From positions 231,595 through 295,594 of the forward strand of contig NZ_MRTH01000009.1 of NCBI RefSeq assembly GCF_001956045.1: a stretch of 64,000 nucleotides of DNA, in the 5' to 3' direction. Each line of letters begins with the position of its first letter. The first letter of the stretch is position 1. Shown here one piece after another: positions 10,023 to 17,761 of the stretch. Under the pieces are notes generated by a model. It was not told the origin of the DNA. It did not search any database and saw only the letters and a program-made list of their open reading frames with translations. Source of the stretch: Paenibacillus sp. FSL H7-0331. Its GTDB lineage: Bacteria; Bacillota; Bacilli; Paenibacillales; NBRC-103111. A program made the position numbers and the translations under genes.

Positions 10023-10050
10023 TGAACTTTAATGCCATCTCAGTCGTATA
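10023..10050 (+). promoter_or_regulatory. ECF (SigY-type) autoregulatory promoter
   Basis: TGAAC at 10023-10027 is followed after exactly 17 nt by CGTATA at 10045. This matches the TGAAC-N16/17-CGT pattern known for SigY-type ECF promoters in Bacillus. It lies about 40 bp before the sigma-factor start, which suggests the sigma factor drives its own operon. Confidence 0.65.
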
Positions 10051-10086
10051 ATAGGTGTTTCGAACATAGTCGAAGGGAAATGGCTC

Positions 10087-10635
10087 GTGATGACGGACGA
10101 ACAGCAACTGATTTACCAAGCGCAAAAAGGCGATAGTGTTGCGCTGTCGAAGCTATTCCAACAGCATTACAGCTATATATTAAAGTATGTGATCAAGCTC
10201 ACGATGAATGTGCAAACGGCCGAGGATTTGACACAGGAAGCACTGATGCGTTCCATGGAAAAGCTGCATCTTTACAATGGAAAGTCGAAATTCTCCTCCT
10301 GGTTGATCACGATTGCTACACGACTTTATATGGATGAGCTCAGAAAGAAGAAACGTGAACGGAATTGGCAGGAACAGGAGCAGCTTCAGTCTGTCCGCAA
10401 TCTACAGTGGCAGCTAACGCAAAGCGGGGGTGAATGGTCTGATGTTTTGAATGCCCTGCATAGGCTGTCGAGCGATATTCGGGTACCGATTATTTTGAAG
10501 CATTACTATGGATACAGCCAGGAAGAGATCGCCGATATGCTGGATGTGCCTGTCGGAACGGTCAAATCCCGGATCCACAACGGATTAAGGAATCTGCGAA
10601 AGGAGCTTAATGAGCATGAAGAAGTCCGAGACTGA
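10087..10635 (+). CDS. sigY: ECF RNA polymerase sigma factor, SigY-like
   Basis: Group 4 sigma factor of 182 residues. Region 2 runs over residues 10-90 (AEDLTQEA, then KSKFSSWLITIATRLYMDEL, the -10 recognition helix) and region 4 over about 125-175 (LKHYYGYSQEEIADML, VGTVKSRIHNGL, the -35 helix-turn-helix). The next two genes resemble the Bacillus subtilis YxlC and YxlD/YxlE anti-sigma components, so SigY is the best name. GTG 10087 and ATG 10090 are both possible starts; AAGGGA lies 8-11 nt upstream. A self-type promoter is at 10023. In B. subtilis SigY is linked to plasmid or toxin maintenance and stress; its role here is unknown. Confidence 0.85.
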   Translation: MMTDEQQLIYQAQKGDSVALSKLFQQHYSYILKYVIKLTMNVQTAEDLTQEALMRSMEKLHLYNGKSKFSSWLITIATRLYMDELRKKKRERNWQEQEQLQSVRNLQWQLTQSGGEWSDVLNALHRLSSDIRVPIILKHYYGYSQEEIADMLDVPVGTVKSRIHNGLRNLRKELNEHEEVRD

Positions 10636-10984
10636 CAATCACCACCAGAGGTCCAATACGGACATTGATAAGCTGCTTGATGTAGAGGATGAAGCGATTA
10701 CTGCTGCGCTTCGTGAAGGTTGGGACGGTTTGGATCAGCACATCCATGTATTCACACCAGAGCTTGACTGGTTTCAGCAGCAGATCCAACAGCGACAAGC
10801 GGTGAACCGCAAGAGATTGGTTCTCGAGCTCGGTTTGTTTGTGATAATTGCTGTTATATTATTGTCTTTATTTATATCACTGACCCTCTGGGCACCCGCT
10901 ATATTTCTCATCATCCAGCTGATAGCGGTTCTAATTGTTCCGTTTGTACTGGTAACGCTGCTCAGAAAGCGGGTGGAAGCATGA
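10610..10984 (+). CDS. yxlC: YxlC-like membrane protein, putative anti-SigY factor
   Basis: A 124-residue protein with a soluble N-terminal part rich in charged residues (about 1-65) and two adjacent membrane helices at about 70-92 and 96-118. This layout and position match YxlC of the B. subtilis sigY operon, a proposed part of the SigY-inhibiting complex. The N-terminal portion would contact the sigma factor. Its start overlaps the end of the sigma gene by 26 bp and its stop overlaps the next start (ATGA), so the three are translated together. Confidence 0.7.
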   Translation: MSMKKSETDNHHQRSNTDIDKLLDVEDEAITAALREGWDGLDQHIHVFTPELDWFQQQIQQRQAVNRKRLVLELGLFVIIAVILLSLFISLTLWAPAIFLIIQLIAVLIVPFVLVTLLRKRVEA

Positions 10985-11187
10985 AGCTGGAGCCTTCGGA
11001 GGTGCCGATTTGGGCATGGATCTTGCTTGGTGCCATCCTGTTGTCGCAAAGTATTTGGCTGTTCTACGATGCGCGTAAGCGTGGATTGTACCCGTGGTTC
11101 TGGGGCGTATGGGGTTTGTTTCAATTTCCTTTACCAACATTGATTTATTTGTTGTTTGCACGTAAAATTTTTAAGAGGAGGACATGA
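10981..11187 (+). CDS. YxlD/YxlE-like small membrane anti-sigma component
   Basis: A 68-residue protein with two membrane helices and the SIWLFYDARKRG segment typical of the PLD-nuclease N-terminal (YxlE/YxlD) family. In B. subtilis two such small proteins sit in the sigY operon and hold SigY inactive; here there is one. Its ATG overlaps the yxlC stop. Whether it is YxlD or YxlE cannot be decided, so no symbol is given. Confidence 0.7.
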   Translation: MKLEPSEVPIWAWILLGAILLSQSIWLFYDARKRGLYPWFWGVWGLFQFPLPTLIYLLFARKIFKRRT

Positions 11188-11564
11188 ATATGTCAAGATC
11201 TGTCGAATTTACGAAGGATATGCTGATTTTGCATTTAACCGGATTAACGAGTGTGGGGGCTCTAAGACGCAGAGTTGAAATACCGTACACCGAGATCATT
11301 CAGGCATCGGTCAGCGATTTTAAGTTATCCATGTTTCAATTTCGTGTAGGTACTTCGATCGCTGATGTGAGGGAAGGTCGGTTTTTGATTGATGGCCATT
11401 GGTGCTTTATATCCTATGAAAATCATAATGATGTGGTTGTGCTTGAATTGAGGGATCATGAGTTTAAACAGGTCGTTTTTCAAATTGAAAATCCGGTCGA
11501 AACCGAACGGCTTATTGCAGAGCACAGGCTTGAGTATATAAAAAACCGGGGCATGCAGCAGTAA
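11184..11564 (+). CDS. Hypothetical protein, possible bacterial PH-like domain, SigY operon
   Basis: A 126-residue soluble protein of mostly beta-strand character (FTKDMLILHLTG, IPYTEIIQASV, RFLIDGHWCFISYEN, VVVLELRDHEFKQVVFQI) with a final helix. This strand order suggests a bacterial pleckstrin-like fold, but I see no diagnostic motif. The start overlaps the preceding stop, so it belongs to the sigma operon. In B. subtilis this position is held by an ABC transporter pair (YxlF/YxlG), so the cargo of the operon differs here. Confidence 0.6.
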   Translation: MNMSRSVEFTKDMLILHLTGLTSVGALRRRVEIPYTEIIQASVSDFKLSMFQFRVGTSIADVREGRFLIDGHWCFISYENHNDVVVLELRDHEFKQVVFQIENPVETERLIAEHRLEYIKNRGMQQ

Positions 11565-11570
11565 ATTTAG

Positions 11571-12698
11571 ATGATGGCGAGGAAACGTACTGTGGGATCA
11601 GTATTTAAGTTTGATTTTGGTTTGGGGCCAGCGGAGAACAGCTATGTGAAAATTGGGGCAGAATCCTCCTATGATGTATCATTGGGGTATGGCTTTACAG
11701 ATGTGAATCAAGTGTATGCCATTGACAGAGAAGAAGCCGGTAGGCTGCGCAGAGATTTTTGTATTCCTTTAAATACGGCTTTTATCGTCGATGTCCCTGA
11801 CGGCAATTATCATGTCACCTTGATGGTCGGCGATACCTTAACGGCTACGGAGACAACCGTCAAATCGGGTGAGGGCCGTCTGCTGCTTCATCGTCTGCAA
11901 ACCGCAGCAGGTCAATTCATCAAGCGCAGCTTCGCTGTACATGTAAGTGGGGGACAGCTCATTCTGGCATTCTCAGGCATTGCGCCGCGGGTAAATGCAT
12001 TGGAGATTGCAGCGTCCTCCCAGATTGTGACCGTATTTCTGGCTGGTGACTCTACTGTCACGGATCAGGAGGCCGAGGGTTATCCCTATGCGGGCTGGGG
12101 ACAGATGCTACCGCACTGCCTGAATGCTTCAGCCGCGGTAGCCAATCATGCCAAATCGGGTCGCAGCTCTAAAAGCTTTATTGATGAAGGACGATTGGAA
12201 GCCATTCTGCAGCTTATTCGTCCGAACGACTATCTGTTTATCCAATTTGGGCATAACGATCAAAAGCCGGATCTGGAACGGCGTACCGAGCCTGCTACCA
12301 CCTATAAGCACTTCTTAAAATTATATATCGACGGCGCACGTGAACGGGGCGCGTTACCCGTATTGGTCACAGCGGTTCATCGTCGAATATTTGACGAAAA
12401 TGGCTTGATTATTAACACGCATGGAGAGTATTTGCAAGCGGTTAAAGAGCTGGGTGAGGCCGAGGAGGTTCCGGTTATTGATCTTGCCGACAAAACGCGA
12501 AAGCTCTATGAGGCTTATGGCGCGGAGCGATCCAAAAGGCTATTCCTTTGGTCGGTGCCCGGCGAATTTCCGAACCACCCATCGGGTTCGGTTGATAATA
12601 CGCATTTTCAGGAGCGGGGTGCGATTGAAGTTGCCAAGCTCGCAGCTGAAGGGATCAGGCAAGCCCAGCTTAATCCGCTGATGCTGTTTTTAAACTAA
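11571..12698 (+). CDS. rhgT: GDSL/SGNH rhamnogalacturonan acetylesterase-like protein
   Basis: Esterase that removes acetyl groups from pectin-derived rhamnogalacturonan pieces. The N-terminal 145 residues form a galactose-binding-like beta domain (FKFDFG, then SLGYGF). The SGNH hydrolase follows: block I GDSTVTDQ with nucleophile Ser161, block II GRSSKSF, block III FGHNDQ, and block V with Asp342 and His345 (DNTHF). There is no signal peptide, so it should act in the cytoplasm on imported oligosaccharides. The start is uncertain: ATG 11571 has a weak ribosome site, while GTG 11592 has GAGGA about 9 nt upstream and still retains the FKFDFG strand. It is followed by an oxidoreductase and may be cotranscribed with it. 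Confidence 0.83.
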   Translation: MMARKRTVGSVFKFDFGLGPAENSYVKIGAESSYDVSLGYGFTDVNQVYAIDREEAGRLRRDFCIPLNTAFIVDVPDGNYHVTLMVGDTLTATETTVKSGEGRLLLHRLQTAAGQFIKRSFAVHVSGGQLILAFSGIAPRVNALEIAASSQIVTVFLAGDSTVTDQEAEGYPYAGWGQMLPHCLNASAAVANHAKSGRSSKSFIDEGRLEAILQLIRPNDYLFIQFGHNDQKPDLERRTEPATTYKHFLKLYIDGARERGALPVLVTAVHRRIFDENGLIINTHGEYLQAVKELGEAEEVPVIDLADKTRKLYEAYGAERSKRLFLWSVPGEFPNHPSGSVDNTHFQERGAIEVAKLAAEGIRQAQLNPLMLFLN

Positions 12699-12736
12699 AA
12701 CACCGCATTACAATTGTAAAGGGAGGGTTACGAACA

Positions 12737-13822
12737 ATGGGGAAAAAGGCTAGATTCAGTATCATCGGCGGTGGTTTCCGCACACAAGCATTCCTGCGCA
12801 TTGCCAAAGAATTGCCTGAACGCTTTGAGGTGTCCGGTCTGGTCGTTCGAGACCCGGACAAGGGACAATTCATTGAGCAGGAGTGGAACGTACGTACATA
12901 TCGTACTCTGGAAGAGCTGCTGGAGAAGGAGCAGCAGGACTTTGTTGTCGTATCGGTAGCGCGTACGGTATGTCCTGACTTCCTGTTTGAGCTGGCAGAA
13001 CGCGGTATACCGGCTTTGACAGAAACGCCACCTGCCCAGGATGTGGAAGGACTGCTCAGACTGCATGAGCTTACGCTGAGCGGAGCCCGTATCCAGGTCG
13101 CCGAGCAGTATCATGATCAGCCACTCCATGCGGCAAGGCAAGCTTTTGTGGAATCGGGGCGACTGGGTACAATTACGGAATCTTATGTATCAACCGCCCA
13201 TGATTATCATGGGATGAATCTGATGCGTAAGCTGCTGGGAGCCGGCTATGGGAAGGTCAAGATTCGTGCGATGCGGCATGAGACACCGCTAATGGGCGGA
13301 CCGACACGAAGTGGCCCTCCTACTGAAGAAACGCTCATTCAGTCTAAACGGGATATGGCATGGCTTGAATTTGAGGATGGCAAGCTTGGCGTTTATGACT
13401 TTTGCAATGATCAATACAGGTCGTGGGTTCGTTCCAATTTGGTCAGTGTAAGAGGTGAGCGGGGAGAAATTGTGGATCAGCGCATTAGCGTGCTGGCTGA
13501 TTATGCGACACCGCAGTATTTGGATTTTAAACGGATTAATAAAGGAGAAAACGGCAACCTGGAAGGCTATTTCCTGCAAGGGATCATGGCCGGTGATCAG
13601 TGGATGTATCACAATCCTTTTGTTGGATCGCGTCTGAATGATGATGAAATTGCAATCGCAACATGTTTGGCCAGAATGGCTGAATATGCGGCGGGTGGTC
13701 CAAATAGTTACGGACTGCGGGAAGCGTCGCAGGATCAATACCTCGGTTTGATGATTCAGCAGGCGATTGCTTCAGGCGGAGTGGTCGCTACGGACGTGCA
13801 GCCGTGGGCAATAATCGACTAA
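12737..13822 (+). CDS. Gfo/Idh/MocA-family oxidoreductase with altered EKP motif
   Basis: NAD(P)-dependent sugar or polyol dehydrogenase-like protein of 361 residues. An N-terminal Rossmann fold starts at about residue 6 (IIGGGFRTQAF), followed by the C-terminal alpha/beta substrate domain. The usual EKP motif, whose lysine is catalytic in characterised members, reads ETPPA here, with Thr97 in the lysine position. It may therefore be a non-standard or non-catalytic member. AAAGGGAGGG precedes the ATG. It follows the GDSL esterase by 38 bp and probably acts on the same plant sugar. Confidence 0.85.
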   Translation: MGKKARFSIIGGGFRTQAFLRIAKELPERFEVSGLVVRDPDKGQFIEQEWNVRTYRTLEELLEKEQQDFVVVSVARTVCPDFLFELAERGIPALTETPPAQDVEGLLRLHELTLSGARIQVAEQYHDQPLHAARQAFVESGRLGTITESYVSTAHDYHGMNLMRKLLGAGYGKVKIRAMRHETPLMGGPTRSGPPTEETLIQSKRDMAWLEFEDGKLGVYDFCNDQYRSWVRSNLVSVRGERGEIVDQRISVLADYATPQYLDFKRINKGENGNLEGYFLQGIMAGDQWMYHNPFVGSRLNDDEIAIATCLARMAEYAAGGPNSYGLREASQDQYLGLMIQQAIASGGVVATDVQPWAIID

Positions 13823-13829
13823 CCATAAT

Positions 13830-13881
13830 AAAACCTCTCTCATCCCCTGATCGTAAGATCGGACGGATGGAGAGGTTTTTC
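13830..13881. terminator. Bidirectional terminator between convergent genes
   Basis: AAAACCTCTC and CATCC pair with GGATG and GAGAGGTTTT around a loop that itself contains GATCGTAAGATC. T-runs or A-runs flank both sides. It serves the oxidoreductase on the plus strand and the siderophore-binding gene on the minus strand. Confidence 0.85.
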
Positions 13882-13907
13882 ATTTCTTATTAACAATATG
13901 ACGCTGC

Positions 13908-14909
13908 TTACTTTACTTCAAAGTAGGTAACGATTTCATCCAGAAGCAGGTTAGCCGCTTGAATGCCGCCAGCCGAGTTCCAGATCACATCATTAACTTT
14001 TACGACTTTGTTGGCTTTGGACACGTTCAAGTTTTTGAATAAAGGGTCCTTTAACCAATTATCGGCCACATTGGCTGCATCTGTCTTACCGGTATTTTCA
14101 GTTACAAAATAGAACAGGACATCACCATCCATACTAGGGATCGATTCCTTGGTCATTTTTTCAAATGAGGCGTCCTTATCCTGGGAGGCAGGGCGGGCAA
14201 ATCCAAGCTGAGACAAAAGTAGACCCGCAAAGGTTTGCTTTTGATACATACGGACCTCCGCAGCGGAAAAGCGTACAAGCGATATTTGGGTAGCTGCCTT
14301 AGCTCCAAGCTTGGCTTTTACTTCCACAACACGTTTTTCGAACGCTGCTATAGCTTTCTCACCTTCGGCTTTCTTGTTCACCGTTTCTGTATACAGCTTA
14401 AAATTCGTTTTCCAGTCCCCTGATAAATCAGCTGAGAATACGGTAGGAGCGATGTTCTTCAATTGATCATAAATTTTGGCTTGTCTGACTTTATTGCCAA
14501 TAATTAAATCGGGCTTAAGACTGGCGATCAGTTCAATATTCGGTTGTAATTCATCACCTAGAACAGTGACATCCTTCATATCGGCTTTAATATGATCATA
14601 CCAGGGTTCTCCGTACCAGGACTTGACGGCGCCAACCGGTTTAATGCCGACTGCAAGCAGCGCTTCTGTTCCTTCATTCGTCAGAATAACAACGCGCTTC
14701 GGCGTACCTGTTAAGGTTTCTTCTCCCATAGCATGTTTAATTACCCGTGGGGCTTCAGCCTGTGCTGAAGCGGCTGCTGATGAAGCTGGTGTGGCTGCGA
14801 CTGGGGTCGTTTGTTGGGGATTGCTTCCGCAGCCTGCTGCTATGAACAATAGAATAACCGATACTATAAGCAGCAACGGACTACGGGTAGATCTCAGTAA
14901 TGATAGCAT
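13908..14909 (-). CDS. Iron-siderophore ABC binding lipoprotein
   Basis: FecB/FhuD-type periplasmic-binding-like protein that captures ferric siderophore. After the lipobox (IAAGC, Cys27) and an Ala/Pro-rich linker come KRVVILTNEGTEALLAVGIKPVGAV and the PDLIIGN segment typical of the family; length is 333 residues. The longest frame starts 102 bp upstream at 15011, but it would run through the Fur box; ATG 14909 with AGAGGAGAG is clearly the start. No permease or ATPase gene is adjacent, so it is an orphan binding protein serving importers elsewhere. Regulation by iron is indicated by the Fur box at 14958. Confidence 0.9.
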   Translation of the reverse strand: MLSLLRSTRSPLLLIVSVILLFIAAGCGSNPQQTTPVAATPASSAAASAQAEAPRVIKHAMGEETLTGTPKRVVILTNEGTEALLAVGIKPVGAVKSWYGEPWYDHIKADMKDVTVLGDELQPNIELIASLKPDLIIGNKVRQAKIYDQLKNIAPTVFSADLSGDWKTNFKLYTETVNKKAEGEKAIAAFEKRVVEVKAKLGAKAATQISLVRFSAAEVRMYQKQTFAGLLLSQLGFARPASQDKDASFEKMTKESIPSMDGDVLFYFVTENTGKTDAANVADNWLKDPLFKNLNVSKANKVVKVNDVIWNSAGGIQAANLLLDEIVTYFEVK

Positions 14910-14957
14910 GAATGTCTCTCCTCTGAAAAAGTAAATGGCCTTAACAAACAGAAAAAT

Positions 14958-14976
14958 GATAATGGTTATCATTATC
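14958..14976 (-). promoter_or_regulatory. Fur box
   Basis: GATAATGGTTATCATTATC matches 17 of 19 positions of the classical Fur consensus. It lies about 50 bp upstream of the siderophore-binding protein start and predicts iron-dependent repression. Confidence 0.85.
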
Positions 14977-15088
14977 ATTAAAATAATAAGGGATATGAAG
15001 GGCCACGTCAATTGCTAAATCAGATTCTGGAGCGCTGGTTCAGGAATCAAGTTTAATCCGAGACTTATGTGATATGAATATGAACTCA

Positions 15089-15787
15089 TTAAAGATCATT
15101 TTCGTGAAGATAGGCGACGGCCTCAGACCGGCTGGAAACCTTCAGTTTTTTGTAAATCGTACTCAAATAATTTTTTACGGTACCAGTTGTCAGAAACAAT
15201 TCTGAAGCGATAGCTTGGTTGGACTTTCCTTGTTTTAGATTCCTTAAAATGTTGCGTTCCTGGATCGACAAGCCATTCAACTTTTCATCGTGTTGTTGAT
15301 CGGGGTAAGCTGGTGCCATATTGTCCTGTGACGATCGGTTTTTATGCTGCTCGGAAGAATGGAGCATCCGGGCAAGTCGCAGCTGAATGCTGTAAGGGTA
15401 ATTGATTCTCCCACCCATACAGTCCTGAATCGCAGAAAGCATCTTCTCAGTCTCAATGCCTTTGACCAAAAAGCCGCTTGCTCCATGACGAATCGCTTCC
15501 CATATGTAGTCTTCATCCTCAAAGGTTGATAATATCAGCACCTTAATCTCAGGAAATTGCAATTTGATTTGTCTGGTTGCCTCCAATCCATCCAGCTTCG
15601 GCATATGGATGTCCATCAATACTAGTTGAGGACGATGCAGTTGTACCTGTGCTAGTGTGGCTATTCCGTCACCTGTCTTGGCTACTACGGCATAGTTGTC
15701 CTCCATGCTTAGAATGGCCGCCAAACCATCACGGATTAAAGGTTGATCGTCTGCTATAAGGATGGTTGTTTTAGACAAGTTGCTCAC
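15089..15787 (-). CDS. NarL/LuxR-family response regulator
   Basis: Response regulator of 232 residues. The REC domain has Asp59 (LVLMDIHMP) and a C-terminal LuxR helix-turn-helix is at about 165-225 (LSIQERNILRNLKQGKSNQAIASELFLTTGTVKNYLSTIYKKL, shown here only as a family pattern). A 40-residue linker separates the two. Its start overlaps the end of the upstream kinase gene by 17 bp, so the pair is translationally coupled. A perfect palindrome upstream of the kinase (16996) is a plausible binding site. The target process is not evident. Confidence 0.92.
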   Translation of the reverse strand: MSNLSKTTILIADDQPLIRDGLAAILSMEDNYAVVAKTGDGIATLAQVQLHRPQLVLMDIHMPKLDGLEATRQIKLQFPEIKVLILSTFEDEDYIWEAIRHGASGFLVKGIETEKMLSAIQDCMGGRINYPYSIQLRLARMLHSSEQHKNRSSQDNMAPAYPDQQHDEKLNGLSIQERNILRNLKQGKSNQAIASELFLTTGTVKNYLSTIYKKLKVSSRSEAVAYLHENDL

Positions 15788-16943
15788 TCCGCTCGATCGT
15801 TTTTGCTTGATATGGGATCGTTATTTCCAACGTGACACCGCCAGCCAAATTGTGGCTTGAAATCGCAAGCTTTCCGCCAACATCTGCAACTCTCTCGTTC
15901 ATAGCGTTCAGGCCAAAGCCATGAACGATTTGGAGTGGAGGTTTGCCATTGTCGGCTAACATAAATCGGATGTACGCAGAGTCATAGGTTAATGAGAACT
16001 GAAACAAGGTGCTGGCACCATGCCGAATTCCGTTCGTTATGCCCTCTTGCAGTGCACGATAAATCGTTAGCTCGATCATGGGCGACAATTCTGGAATCGT
16101 AGTATCAATTTCGCATGCAATTTCCACATTTGTCAACTTTTCTGTTTCCTCAATTAACCCCATAAGCTCAGGTATGAACGGGTGACTCGGGAGGTTTTCA
16201 CGCAACAGATGTACTGAGGTTCGTACGTCGTCCAGTCCGCTGAGAATATTATCTTTCGTTCTATCGATCATTTCCAAAGCAAGCGAATAATGACTTTTCC
16301 CGATAGCATGTGCGGCTGTTTGCAGTCCTGTTAACGCTGATGTCAGCGTATGCCCAACCGAGTCATGAATTTCACGGGATATTCGTGTTCGTTCTTGTAA
16401 TATGGCTTTGCGCTCCAACTCAATCGAGGCGATTCGCAGTTGTTCATTATCTCTGGCCAATTGATTTTTTTGCTGAAAAGCGATTTTTGCAAGAAAGCTC
16501 ATTCCAAAAATGGCGAAGTATTCGATGATTCGAGGAAAAGCAAAGAAAATTTGTTCGTAAGGGGGGAACTGTTTGAAAATCCAAAGGCTCAGCAAACAGC
16601 AGATATAGCTCACTATAGTAAAAATAAGCGAACGGTTTCTGGAGTGATGAAAAGTAAATTCACCTATGAGAATCAAAACATAAACCTGTGCAAAAAAGTC
16701 CTCTGAAACTACCCATATGATAAGTGCTAGAGCCTGCTGAGAAACTAAAAATAGAACGCCAGTCCTTCGGTGCAGATCGACCTTCAGGATATAATCCCGA
16801 AACAGGACGACTGCGATAAAAGTACAAGTTAGTAAACAAAGTCCAATAGAAAAATTAGTCGTATGGAGTAGTAAGGTGACGGATGCTACTAGTACAATTG
16901 CAGTCAAGATTAAAGTTAGATTTCTATTTAATTGCGTATCCAT
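15771..16943 (-). CDS. Sensor histidine kinase, HisKA_3 type
   Basis: Membrane kinase of 390 residues with five or six membrane segments in residues 8-155, a coiled linker, then HisKA_3 with phospho-acceptor His193 (REIHDSVGHTL) and a HATPase_c domain with GFGLNAMNERV. No large extracellular sensor is present, so it senses within the membrane, as DesK and LiaS relatives do. It is encoded directly before its regulator. Confidence 0.9.
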   Translation of the reverse strand: MDTQLNRNLTLILTAIVLVASVTLLLHTTNFSIGLCLLTCTFIAVVLFRDYILKVDLHRRTGVLFLVSQQALALIIWVVSEDFFAQVYVLILIGEFTFHHSRNRSLIFTIVSYICCLLSLWIFKQFPPYEQIFFAFPRIIEYFAIFGMSFLAKIAFQQKNQLARDNEQLRIASIELERKAILQERTRISREIHDSVGHTLTSALTGLQTAAHAIGKSHYSLALEMIDRTKDNILSGLDDVRTSVHLLRENLPSHPFIPELMGLIEETEKLTNVEIACEIDTTIPELSPMIELTIYRALQEGITNGIRHGASTLFQFSLTYDSAYIRFMLADNGKPPLQIVHGFGLNAMNERVADVGGKLAISSHNLAGGVTLEITIPYQAKTIERSEQLV

Positions 16944-17283
16944 GGCATACCCTCACATGAAGTGAAATATCTAATGACTTTATTTTACCATAAACATGAC
17001 TTAAGTCATATTATTTAGAAAATAATGTCGAGATATGACCAAAATACTGTTTTTCTAGTGAATTTCTTCATCTGGGTTAGGCCATTAGAATCATCTATAA
17101 TAGAAGAGTATGATAGACTAGGTTAGATATAGGTGTTTAAATAGGTATTGTCGCCCAAAGATGCTAGTGCCTATATAAGGTGTAGGTCAAAAGGACTGGG
17201 ATTTATGTCAGTGGAAAGTCATATAGCTGTGGACCTGTTCAGCAATTACAGATGAAAATAGAAATTCAAGGGAGGCATGGATC
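16944..17283. other. Divergent control region of kinase and LuxR clusters
   Basis: About 340 bp without a gene. It carries the promoter region for the minus-strand two-component pair, a perfect palindrome at 16996-17009 and, on the plus strand, a TATAAT-like element near 17095. No RNA family was recognised. Confidence 0.5.
16996..17009. promoter_or_regulatory. Palindromic operator candidate ATGACTTAAGTCAT
   Basis: A perfect 14-bp palindrome 53 bp upstream of the kinase start. NarL/LuxR-type regulators bind such inverted repeats, so autoregulation by the adjacent response regulator is a reasonable inference. Confidence 0.5.
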
Positions 17284-17436
17284 ATGGTTCTGATTTTATG
17301 GAATGTACTAGGCGGCGTTCTTCTAATTTCGACTCTATGTCTGCTTATCGGTTTAATAAGGGGAGGCAAGCCTGAACAGGTGAAGCTCTCTATTGACAGT
17401 AGGAAATCGTCATATGAGGAACGGAAAATCTCATGA
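17284..17436 (+). CDS. Small membrane peptide, 50 aa
   Basis: A 50-codon frame beginning MVLILWNVLGG, with one strong hydrophobic helix at about residues 2-25 followed by a basic, polar tail. GGGAGG lies 9 nt upstream of the ATG. Its end overlaps the start of the orphan LuxR gene, suggesting coupled translation. It could be a membrane partner of that regulator; no family is recognised. Confidence 0.55.
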   Translation: MVLILWNVLGGVLLISTLCLLIGLIRGGKPEQVKLSIDSRKSSYEERKIS

Positions 17437-17761
17437 AAATGACGGTATGGAATATGAGATATTGAATGAGCTCCAGATTCAGAGAATAGGTCCCGCTATG
17501 CAAGATTTTTTAGATTGTAATCAGTTTACGCAGCGAGAATCGGAAATTCTAATACTGATTGCTGTATATGGTTTTTCCAATCGCGAAATTGCCGAGTATT
17601 GCGTAATCAGTGAAAAAACTGTCAAAAATCATCTTGCCAATATTATGAAAAGGATGGGCATTCGCTCGACACGGAAGCTGCTTTCCTTACTGTTCAATCA
17701 TGTACTAAACGTTCGTGAACAAGATTCCGCTAATCACAATCAAGTTGCGACTATGTTATGA
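17414..17761 (+). CDS. Orphan LuxR-type helix-turn-helix regulator
   Basis: A 115-residue protein with only a GerE/LuxR-type DNA-binding domain (FTQRESEILILIAVYGFSN, then EIAEYCVISEKTVKNHL, then MKRMGI) and no REC domain. The longest frame opens at TTG 17393; ATG 17414 with an AGGAAA site is preferred. Its stop overlaps the start of the secreted repeat protein (ATGA), so the regulator, the tiny membrane peptide and the secreted protein form one unit. Confidence 0.8.
   Translation: MRNGKSHENDGMEYEILNELQIQRIGPAMQDFLDCNQFTQRESEILILIAVYGFSNREIAEYCVISEKTVKNHLANIMKRMGIRSTRKLLSLLFNHVLNVREQDSANHNQVATML

Noticed and set aside
10607..11161. Minus-strand frames opposite the sigY-like operon
   Set aside because: They are antisense shadows of overlapping, well-supported plus-strand genes with good ribosome sites.
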